Shown here: positions 56,834-64,000 of the stretch, piece by piece | How positions within the stretch are numbered: the stretch's first letter is position 1 | How the letters are laid out: every line of letters starts with the position of its first letter | Assembly (NCBI GenBank): GCA_002084425.1 | Contig: NBLN01000002.1 | Location: 124,001 to 188,000, forward strand | Length of the DNA: 64,000 nt | Direction: 5' to 3' | Origin: Desulfobacteraceae bacterium 4572_130 | GTDB lineage: Bacteria > Desulfobacterota > Desulfobacteria > Desulfobacterales > Desulfobacteraceae | Made by a program: the position numbers and the translations under genes | The notes under the pieces: model-generated | Databases searched by the model: none | Told to the model about the DNA's origin: nothing | Seen by the model: only the letters and a program-made list of their open reading frames with translations

Positions 56834-57083
56834 ATAGATTTTTACCTTAATGATGGCGTCATAAAAACTTTATTATAGCATTTTCAAAAAATTCAATATA
56901 CTAATTATAAGCTCTATTAGCCGTTAACTGTTAAAATTTAGAACAAGGATAAAAAAACATAAAATTATAAAAAGCATAAAATAATAAAATACCCTCATAA
57001 TTAAAAAAATATTAAAGCTTATATAAAACTTGGCACAATGTTATTTATATTTCAAGTTTGAATTTTTTATGAGTTTATCAATA

Positions 57084-57177
57084 ATCGCCAGAAGGTAGAT
57101 TTGTTTTTGAGTTCTTAGTTTGTATCACAACTAAATATGAAAGAATATTAAGTAATTATAAGTTCTTTCATATAAAT
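57084..57177 (+). repeat. Dispersed ~93-bp element, copy 10
   Basis: AATCGCCAGAAGGTAGATTT, then GTTTGTATCACAACTAAATA and TTCTTTCATATAAAT. Both the left arm (AAGGTA) and right arm (TGTATC) differ from consensus in a way that keeps pairing. It lies 250 bp upstream of secA, antisense to it; the rest of 56834-57355 shows no gene. Confidence 0.8.
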
Positions 57178-57355
57178 CTTATGCTAATAAAAAAATACTT
57201 AGAAATGTTTTTACTTTAGTGGAAAATAATATTCTCGAAAAAATAAATTTTTATAAAAATTAATAGTCTGGTAAAAATTATTTTTTCTAGGAAAACATTA
57301 TTATATGGTAGAATTTAGTGGAATGATGGAGAGTTCTTAATGGCACAATCAAGAC

Positions 57356-58285
57356 TTAATATATATATTTTTCTGGATTTACAGAAACGCCATTAATTTT
57401 TATTTCATAATGAAGATGAGGCCCTGTACTTATTCCTGTATTGCCCATAAAAGCTATTATATCACCTCGTTTTACTTTATCCCCTTTTTTTATCAATATT
57501 TTATTTAAATGCCCATATTTTGTTACAATTCCATGGCCATGATCAATAACTATCATTTTGCCAATAATTTTTTTTCTTTGCGCATAGGATATTTTACCAT
57601 TTGCTGTTGCAATTATTTTTGTTCCTATTCTGTTGGCAATATCAAGACCTGCATGAAATTCTTTTTTTCCTGTAAATGGAGATTTTCTGTAACCAAATCT
57701 TGATGTTATCCAGCCTCCTCTAGCAGGTCGTATAGATGGAGTTGAAGCAAGAAGGTTTCTTTTTTTTTCAAGAAGTTTAAGTATTTGTGTGAAATTTGAA
57801 GTTTCTTTTTTAGTGATAGCATCTATCTGGGAAATCTGTTTATGCATTTCTTGCATAAGACTGTTGTGTTTTTGCTCAAGGGGTATATTAGGATTAATAT
57901 CTTTATTGTCTATGCTTCCTATACCAAAAATTCCTGTTGATGAACCATTGATTTTTTTAATATTTGCAATTACTCTAACTTTATTGCCAAAATCTGAAAG
58001 CTTTACAACTTGCTTTTTTAAATTATTAATTTCATTTGCAAAGATTTGTATTTGCTCTCTTTGAATTTTAATTTCATCTTTTTGCTCAGTAACTATTTTT
58101 GAAAGACCCTTATTATTAGAAAGTATATTTTTCAGTTTAACATATTTATATCCTGCAAATATCATACATACAAAAGTTACAAAAATAAGGACAAGCAATG
58201 ATTGTATTAATATATTTGATATTGAAATTTCTTTAACATCTGATTGTAAATTTGAATATATCCAAATCCTTGTTTTCTGCCCCAT
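57356..58285 (-). CDS. M23-family peptidoglycan endopeptidase
   Basis: A 309-aa membrane-anchored LytM-domain protein. One membrane helix lies near residues 24-47, then a coiled-coil region to about 110 (QIQIFANEINNLKKQVV), and the C-terminal metallopeptidase shows FGYRKSPFTGKKEFHAGLDI near 200-219, VIDHGHGIVTKYGHL near 246-260, and GPHLHYEIKI near 287-296, with the zinc ligands His, Asp and HxH present. The enzyme would cut cross-links in peptidoglycan, or activate amidases if inactive, but the ligands look complete. The gene stands between secA and argC remnant. Confidence 0.9.
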   Translation of the reverse strand: MGQKTRIWIYSNLQSDVKEISISNILIQSLLVLIFVTFVCMIFAGYKYVKLKNILSNNKGLSKIVTEQKDEIKIQREQIQIFANEINNLKKQVVKLSDFGNKVRVIANIKKINGSSTGIFGIGSIDNKDINPNIPLEQKHNSLMQEMHKQISQIDAITKKETSNFTQILKLLEKKRNLLASTPSIRPARGGWITSRFGYRKSPFTGKKEFHAGLDIANRIGTKIIATANGKISYAQRKKIIGKMIVIDHGHGIVTKYGHLNKILIKKGDKVKRGDIIAFMGNTGISTGPHLHYEIKINGVSVNPEKYIY

Positions 58286-58328
58286 TTTATTTTTCCTTAA
58301 GTATTAATGATATTTTACTTTTTTACTT

Positions 58329-59209
58329 TTAGATTCTATTAAGTCCTGTTTTTTCATTAATTCCAAACATTATATTCATATTTTGTACAGCTTGCCCAGC
58401 AGCTCCTTTTAGAAGATTATCAATAGCTGAAACAATAATTAGTTGTCCTGTTTCTTTATCCAGCCTAAATCCTATATCACAAAAATTAGTTTCTCTTACA
58501 TGGGCTATGTCAGGAAAATTTTCCTTTGGAAGAATTCTCACAAAAGAATCTGACCCTTTATAGTATTTTTCTAAAACAGTTTTTATATTTTTCTCAGTAA
58601 TATTTTTAATAACATTTGTATATATAGTAGTAAGCATTCCTCTATTTAAGGGGAGTAAATGTGGAACAAATGTAATTTTAATTTTTTCTTGTGCATGGAT
58701 AGTTAAAACCTCTTCCATTTCTGGAACATGTCTATGTATGCCTACTTTATATGGTTTAAAGGATTCATTGACTTCACAAAAATGAGTAAATAAAGAGACA
58801 GCTCTTCCAGCACCACTTACAAACCATAAACAGATTTTTTTAAAAGTTCTTTTGCACAATGCTTTTCATAAACAGATTCATAAAGCAAAGGATTCTTAAA
58901 TCTGAAATCGGCAGATAAATCAATCACTTTAATTTTTTTTTCAACAAAAACAGGGGCATACTTCATGGATATTTTATGGGGAAGTGCAAGAAAAACACAG
59001 TCAATTTTAGCACAAAGTTTATCAACATTGATTTCTTCACATCTTATATCAACAACATTTCTCATACTAGGAAAGACATCTTCCATAAATTTATTTTTGT
59101 AGGATCGTGAAGTTACAGCTACAAGTTGTGTTTTGGGATGGAATGCAATCAGTTTAACAAGCTGTGCACCTGTATATCCTGTTGCTCCTAATATACCAAC
59201 TTTAATCAT
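58329..59209 (-). pseudogene. argC: Broken argC (N-acetyl-gamma-glutamyl-phosphate reductase)
   Basis: Two reading frames encode the ends of ArgC. The first (59209 to 58817) has KVGILGATGYTGAQLVKLIA, VIDLSADFRFKNPLLYE and ends SVYGL-stop. The second, in another frame, resumes VSGAGRAVSLFTHFCEVNES and runs to the normal end NIMFGINEKTGLNRI. Against B. subtilis ArgC, about 50 residues are missing between VYGL and VSGAGR, including the catalytic Cys of NPGCYPT, and the missing length is not a multiple of three. A sequencing error cannot explain this, because the segment is deleted and not merely shifted. ArgC is needed for arginine synthesis, so the pathway is broken here unless another copy exists. 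Confidence 0.88.
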
Positions 59210-59616
59210 TATTATTTTCTCATATAGCTATTTATATCATAAAACAAATGATGTCTTTATCAGGCATAGAATGTTTTTTCAAGTGCAGAATGACTTTTAC
59301 AAAATGATTTTCTTTAAGAAAAAATTTAAATTTAAAGTATAGATAATATCGTTCTAAAATTCATATGCAAAGTATAGTATCTTGTTAAAACTCAAGGAGC
59401 TATATATAGTATTTTAAAGTTTTAGGATATAATAATAAAAATAAATAATAAATTTATAACTCCATTACTTTTTATTTAAAAAAATTATTACAAAACTAAA
59501 AAAGTATCTTAAAAATTCAACTTTTGGTTGTAATTTTTCAATGGTTTCATAAAAAGTCAATAATATAACACTTTAGTATAAATTATTCCTAAAATACTCA
59601 CTTGGAGCTATATAAT

Positions 59617-59710
59617 AACTGCCATGGGGCAGATCTAGTTTTTCTTTCATGGTTTGCCTTACATTAAACTATGAAAGAATATTAAATAGCTATAAGTTTT
59701 TTCATATAAA
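59617..59710 (+). repeat. Dispersed ~93-bp element, copy 11
   Basis: AACTGCCATGGGGCAGATCT, then GGTTTGCCTTACATTAAACT and GTTTTTTCATATAAAA. The left arm is TGGGGCA, pairing with TGCCTTA through G-T. It lies between argC and the BcrB-like gene; no gene is seen in 59210-59715. Confidence 0.85.
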
Positions 59711-59715
59711 ATTTA

Positions 59716-60936
59716 TCACAAGATACTAGTATCCAGTATTTCTATAAATGCGTCAATTCTAGTTTCAACCTGACTTTTAGAAAACAGTCTTTCATCTGTC
59801 ATGTCAGATTCAAGTATTATAACTGGTATTTTTTTTTGTTTTTGAATAATTTTTTGTATGTCATATTGTCCAAAAGAATAGGGTTTACAACTTCTATTAG
59901 AATGCATTACAACACCATCAATTCTGTATTTATCAATCATTTTGAGTATGTCTTGTGCCATTTGATCAACACCTTTATTAAGATAAATTTTTGTATAAGC
60001 TTGAGCCATTGAATCAAGAAAATTTGTTTTATCAATAAATTTAAGAGAAGAACACCATGCAGCTGTGTATGTGTCTGCCACAAAATTTCCATTATGGGAT
60101 GCAAATTTGTCTGAAAGCCATCTTGTTTTGTGCCATATGGGAAGATTATCCCATAAAAGTCTGTGAGTTTCATTTTTAACAGTACTTATTTTTCTTTTAA
60201 TTCTTTGATTCATTTCATTAAGTAATTTTTGATAATAATCAACTACTTGTTTTTTACCGCGTAAAGTTACAATTAAAGCAAGATGAAAAAATGCATCAAA
60301 TGCACTCATTGGAGCAGGAGAATGGATTGTTGTATCAAGTATTTTTTGCCAGAGTTTTTGTGCAGTAAAAGAAAAAAGCCCAATTTCTTCTAATTTATCA
60401 TAGTCAAATTTTTTATTACTGATTATTTCTAGAAATTTTATATACTCATTAATTTGTGCTTTAACATATTCTTTTGCTTCCTTTGCCATTGAAGTATGAC
60501 AAACTGGTGTGTCTATAATAAATAAAGGCACATTAAAATATCTTGCCTGAACTTCATACCATTTTAAAACCGTGCCGCAAATATTATTGCAGCATATAAG
60601 CATATCAGGTTTTGGAAGTCCCCCAATTGGACCACCATTTATTGTTGCACAAGCAATATCAGCTTTAGCATAGGAACATAAATCATTGGAATATCCCATT
60701 TCTTCAGCTTTTCGACATAAATCACCACCCATTTTTAACGCTCCAATCATGGCACTATGATTTTCAGGATATATTGGTATAATATCCATTACAAAAAGTG
60801 GCTCTACTGGTCCTCCACTTGTAATCCATGCAATTTTTTTATTGGAATTAGGATTTTTTGCCTCCATATAATATTGGGTCATAATTTCTTTTATTTGTCT
60901 GCCTGCTTTTATTTTTTCTACTTTATTTTCAGTCAT
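59716..60936 (-). CDS. 2-hydroxyacyl-CoA dehydratase/benzoyl-CoA reductase family subunit (BcrB-like)
   Basis: A 406-aa PF06050-type protein. It follows the class I benzoyl-CoA reductase BcrB pattern: CSYAKADIACATINGG near residue 87-102, VLKWYEVQARYF near 123, SPAPMSAFDAFFHL near 207, DGVVMHSNRSCKPYSFGQY near 340 and ILESDMTDERLFSKSQVETR near 373. Candidate cluster cysteines are in DLCSYAK, ICCNNICG and NRSCKPYSF. Such pairs hold a 4Fe-4S cluster and perform radical dehydration or ring reduction, with electrons from an ATPase activator. It is the second gene of a two-gene minus-strand pair. Whether the substrate is a hydroxyacyl-CoA or an aromatic thioester is not determined. Confidence 0.8.
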   Translation of the reverse strand: MTENKVEKIKAGRQIKEIMTQYYMEAKNPNSNKKIAWITSGGPVEPLFVMDIIPIYPENHSAMIGALKMGGDLCRKAEEMGYSNDLCSYAKADIACATINGGPIGGLPKPDMLICCNNICGTVLKWYEVQARYFNVPLFIIDTPVCHTSMAKEAKEYVKAQINEYIKFLEIISNKKFDYDKLEEIGLFSFTAQKLWQKILDTTIHSPAPMSAFDAFFHLALIVTLRGKKQVVDYYQKLLNEMNQRIKRKISTVKNETHRLLWDNLPIWHKTRWLSDKFASHNGNFVADTYTAAWCSSLKFIDKTNFLDSMAQAYTKIYLNKGVDQMAQDILKMIDKYRIDGVVMHSNRSCKPYSFGQYDIQKIIQKQKKIPVIILESDMTDERLFSKSQVETRIDAFIEILDTSIL

Positions 60937-60978
60937 ATTAATTGCCTACTTTTTTATTTTGATTTCCCAGGTCTAACT

Positions 60979-62112
60979 TCATATCTTATTAATTATTTCA
61001 AGAAATGCCTGATATCTTGTTTTTATTCTAGTAGTATTTTTTTCAAAAATTTCAGTTTCAATTAAAAGACATGGAATTTTTTCTTTATTAAGCATTTCTT
61101 TTAAATAAGGATAATCAAATGAATGTGGGTCGCAAAATTTTAAAAAAAGAAAAATAACACCATCAATTTTTTTCTTTTTTATTATTTTTAAAAGATATTC
61201 ACCTCTATTTCTTATTCCTAAATGTTTTGCAGGACATATAGATTTTTTAAAATATTTTTCTGCTATAGCCTTAAAAATATTTTTTTGATTTTCATCTATT
61301 TTATTTTCAAAATATTTTGAACCAATACAAAGATCATCCCATATTATATCAGCCTTTAAATCTTCAATAAAAGAATATATATTAGATATAGAACAAATAT
61401 TCCCTGATATTATTAATCTTTTTCTTCCTTTGGGAGATTTCTGCTTTAAGAATTTTTCTTCAAGCTCTGCTATAAGTTCTAAAAGCATACTTAAAAATTC
61501 TTTTTTATCCATAAAGGTTCCTGCTTTTTGTACAGCAAAAATATCTTTTCCTTTTAAAATTAATGGATTTTTCTCCCTTATATTATATATTTTTTTGATA
61601 TTATTTTTGATATTATTTATTAAAAAAATTGATTTTTTAATATTTAAATCAGATATAGTAATAGAAAATTTTTGTTCGAGTTCACTTTTAAATCTTAAAA
61701 GAATCTTTATTAAATATTCTTTTGAACTTTTTGTATTGAGTTTTGCAGGAAAAAGTATATCAAAATGGATACCTGATTGAGTCATTCGCCAAATATCAGA
61801 AAGTCTTTGTATTGAATCACATGTATGAGGAAATATAACTGCATCAAGAAAATCAAGTCTCCCTGATATTTTTTCTTCAAGAACTGAACGTATATAACCA
61901 CATGAATATGATTGTAAATGTAAGTTGGCAAACAATGTTGTATGATGTGCAGGTAAAATCCTATATGAGACAGCATTAGCTGCATTAATTATTTCTTCTG
62001 GAACAAAAGAGCATAAAGAACCAATTATTATTTTATTTTTTTCTTTCTTTATTTTTTTTATGTAACTGTTTGAATTGTTTGAAATTTCATGAAATTTGTG
62101 CAATATATTCAT
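60979..62112 (-). CDS. 2-hydroxyacyl-CoA dehydratase/benzoyl-CoA reductase family subunit (BcrC-like)
   Basis: A 377-aa partner of the next gene. It shows GSLCSFVPEEIINAANAVSY near residue 32-51, LQSYSCGYIRSVLE near 67, DFLDAVIFPHTCDSIQRLSD near 87-106, and FLKFCDPHSFDYPYLKEML near 318-336, as in the BcrC/HgdB subunit. Cysteines near 35, 72, 98 and 323 are candidate cluster ligands. It precedes the BcrB-like gene by about 42 bp, matching the C-B order in Thauera bcrCBAD. No activator (BcrA/D or HgdC) gene is nearby, so it must be elsewhere or the system is incomplete. Confidence 0.78.
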   Translation of the reverse strand: MNILHKFHEISNNSNSYIKKIKKEKNKIIIGSLCSFVPEEIINAANAVSYRILPAHHTTLFANLHLQSYSCGYIRSVLEEKISGRLDFLDAVIFPHTCDSIQRLSDIWRMTQSGIHFDILFPAKLNTKSSKEYLIKILLRFKSELEQKFSITISDLNIKKSIFLINNIKNNIKKIYNIREKNPLILKGKDIFAVQKAGTFMDKKEFLSMLLELIAELEEKFLKQKSPKGRKRLIISGNICSISNIYSFIEDLKADIIWDDLCIGSKYFENKIDENQKNIFKAIAEKYFKKSICPAKHLGIRNRGEYLLKIIKKKKIDGVIFLFLKFCDPHSFDYPYLKEMLNKEKIPCLLIETEIFEKNTTRIKTRYQAFLEIINKI

Positions 62113-62216
62113 CTAAGAATCTCCCTATATTAGATATTATATGATATCAAATTGTTATTTAGTAAAAAAATTTCTAAGTTAGAATATACAATTTTACTGT
62201 TAATTTTGTCCCTAAT

Positions 62217-62275
62217 AACTGCTATGAGACAAATCTAGTTTCTGGTTTGCCTCACAACATTATATTTATTTTTTC
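62217..62275 (+). repeat. Dispersed ~93-bp element, copy 12 (degenerate)
   Basis: AACTGCTATGAGACAAATCT and TTTGCCTCACAAC, then lost. The pairing TGAG/CTCA replaces TAAG/CTTA, a compensating change. It is upstream of the BcrC-like gene, antisense to it. Confidence 0.7.
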
Positions 62276-63098
62276 TACATCCAGTATTATTTTGCTGAAT
62301 AATTACAAGACAATTTTTAAAAAATAAACTAGAAGTAATATTAAAACAGCAGATTTGTTGATTAGCATTTTATGGATATAATAATTAATAATAAAAAATG
62401 ATTTTATATATTATTTATATTGATTTATATAATTTTTATTATAAAATATGAAAGGTTATCAATTGATGAACTATTAAAATTGTTTAATATTGAGAACAAT
62501 GAATAATTTTAAACTAATCTAAAACTAGCAATTCAGTATTTATAGTTGAGATTTTAGAAGGTGTTGCAAATTAAAGTTTATAATTAAATTGTTGGTATTT
62601 GTTTACCCTCTTGCTCATTGTCAAAACAAAATAGAGAATAATTGTTTGCTTCATAGTAAATCCAAATCCTTAAGTTCTATAAATGTATATGTATAAAAAT
62701 CAAGGGCAAAATTCTTGCTATTCAAATAAAAAATTAGTATGTCAAAATTTTAAAAAAAATATCCAGGGAATAAAATAGAGAACTTTGACAAAATTATAAT
62801 AGTTAAATAAATTAAAAATTATATAAAATTTAGGTAATATTTGTTTAATGGCAAAGTGAATTTAAGTAGTTTTTTAAAACATTTTTTTTATTAATTATGA
62901 CGTAGCTTATATCTGTTAAGGTTAAGCTTTGCTTAGTGTTGTATATTTATTTAACCATGCTTTTATCATAAATCATGAAAAGAAAATAAAAAATTATTAA
63001 ACAGTAATAGAAATTTTTATTAAACTGTTTATGTTTATCTTAATTACCTTCAAAATAAAATTTACCTTCAAAATAAAATAAAATTTAGGAGAAATAAA
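62276..63098 (+). other. Large intergenic region
   Basis: About 820 bp without a gene, tRNA or clear terminator. It is strongly AT-rich. Near its end TTACCTTCAAAATAAAAT occurs twice in tandem (63047-63081), just before the Shine-Dalgarno of the lipoprotein gene. The promoter of that gene and an upstream transcript end probably lie here. Confidence 0.5.
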
Positions 63099-64000
63099 AT
63101 GGAAAGGTTTAAAAAAATTATTATAATTTTTTTATCAATTGCTTTTATGTTTACTGGGGCATGCAGCGATGGAGATAGTGGAGACACTATATCAGGTGAT
63201 GTTGTAGCAGCTATGGTAAACAAAGCAACTGTAAAAGCCTATAAGATAAACCCTGATGGCTCAACAAACGACCAGATTGGTGGTGAAAATATATCAACAA
63301 ATGGTTCCTATAGTATATCTAATTTAGATTATACAGGGGCCGTTTTACTTGAAGCTTCTGGAGGAACTTATACAGATGAGGCAACAGGAAACGAGAATAC
63401 TGCTCTAACTACTTTGACTGCCATAGCATATATAGATAGTTTAACAGCAATAATTTCAATTACTCCTTTAACTCATATTGCAGCCCAGTTGATGGATAGA
63501 GCTGCTGCTGATATTAAAACTGAAATTAAAAATAAAAATGAGTTAGTTGCTGAACAATTTGGATTAATGCAAACTAGTGATAATACTAATACTAATCCTA
63601 TTGATATTATTTCTGTTCAACCTGACGATATTACAGATGAGACTGTTAAAAATAAACCTCTTGATGATAAAAAACTTTATGCTTTGGCACTTGCTGGTAT
63701 TTCACAAAATCAGGAAAATGAGGTTGCAGTTAATACTCTTGAGAAAATAATTCCTGTGCTCATGAATGATTTAAAAAATAATAGTGAACTAAGTGAAACA
63801 TATCAAAAAAGTTTTAGTGCTGGTGTTTCAGGCTATATTACAGACAAACAAATAGAAATAAAAAATGATAGTGGTTCTATACCGAACCCTATAATTAATA
63901 AAATAATTAAAAATAATGTAGCTAACCCTGGAAATCTTCCTACAGCCAATGCAGGAGAAGATACAACAATAATTGAAAAAGGTCGTAGTATTAATCTTGA
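63099..64000 (+). CDS. Surface lipoprotein with PKD-like region, partial
   Basis: The reading frame begins at ATG 63099 after AGGAGAAATAAA and is open to the window edge (300 codons). It has a signal peptide with lipobox FTGAC (Cys near residue 25), a short Ser/Asp/Gly-rich linker, then a repetitive extracellular region that starts GDVVAAMVNKATVKAYKI, a carboxypeptidase-regulatory-like beta segment. Near the edge ANAGEDTTIIEKGRSINLD resembles the opening of a PKD or Ig-like domain. Such proteins are large surface or adhesion proteins. The C-terminus is not seen, so the full domain set is unknown. Confidence 0.75.
   Translation, partial: MERFKKIIIIFLSIAFMFTGACSDGDSGDTISGDVVAAMVNKATVKAYKINPDGSTNDQIGGENISTNGSYSISNLDYTGAVLLEASGGTYTDEATGNENTALTTLTAIAYIDSLTAIISITPLTHIAAQLMDRAAADIKTEIKNKNELVAEQFGLMQTSDNTNTNPIDIISVQPDDITDETVKNKPLDDKKLYALALAGISQNQENEVAVNTLEKIIPVLMNDLKNNSELSETYQKSFSAGVSGYITDKQIEIKNDSGSIPNPIINKIIKNNVANPGNLPTANAGEDTTIIEKGRSINL

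Noticed and set aside
58817-58859. Programmed frameshift in argC
   Set aside because: The frame change is accompanied by loss of about 50 residues with the active-site Cys, which a frameshift would not cause.

Overview
The window is very AT-rich (by eye about a quarter to 30% G+C) and reads as chromosome of a Gram-negative anaerobe, most likely a Desulfobacterota (deltaproteobacterial) lineage near the Desulfobacterales. Supporting signs are complete LPS genes (waaA, lpxK, waaF, lptF/lptG), a Wolinella/Desulfovibrio-type fumarate reductase next to a class I fumarase, ResB/CcsA cytochrome c maturation, a HesB-like selenoprotein, citramalate synthase beside leuA, an iorA-type 2-oxoacid:ferredoxin oxidoreductase, BcrC/BcrB-type dehydratase subunits, and the DUF4416-yicC-remA-gmk-rlmB order. 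This placement is inference; there is no rRNA or other marker gene here and I found no tRNA.

Layout. 1-3055: end of a DUF4416 gene, yicC, remA, gmk, rlmB. 3156-3990: a very short type IV pilin and a small secreted protein, possibly a split pilin pair. 4298-16150: cimA, leuA, lptF, an inserted restriction-modification pair, lptG, waaA, lpxK, waaF. 16233-18256: an NlpC/P60-like protein on the minus strand and a selenoprotein gene with an in-frame TGA and a candidate SECIS hairpin. 18649-24585: frdC, frdA, frdB and fumarase. 24906-27135: resB and ccsA. 27518-32765: a cobalamin riboswitch with attenuator, then btuB, btuF, btuC, btuD. 32858-41635, minus strand: alaC; SPOR protein, PBP1A and a membrane protein; an ECF sigma/anti-sigma/periplasmic sensor operon; two EF-hand proteins; dodecin. 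42128-49515: iorA, a VapBC pair, a radical SAM protein, gldA overlapping a pilX-like gene, an MBL-fold lipoprotein, a HigBA pair. 49749-62112: transposase remnant, then on the minus strand a membrane protein, aat-clpA-clpS (bacterial N-degron pathway), secA, an M23 endopeptidase, a broken argC, and a BcrC/BcrB-like pair. 63099-64000: start of a surface lipoprotein that runs off the window.

Intergenic DNA carries a family of about 93-bp elements at 12 loci, including a four-copy tandem array before the fumarase gene. Their hairpin arms show compensating changes, and 11 of 12 loci lie in the same orientation whatever the gene direction. Other repeats are an 80-90 bp AT-rich palindromic element, a GC-rich palindrome between lpxK and waaF, and a short TTTTTAYGAGTTYAT-like motif before several genes. 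Signs of decay are argC, which lost its catalytic cysteine segment, a short copy of a clpA segment at 47.4 kb, and the transposase stub.

The observations most worth a second look are the structured repeat family, the selenoprotein, the Geobacter-like 61-residue pilin with its partner, the ECF/EF-hand cluster, and the argC deletion.
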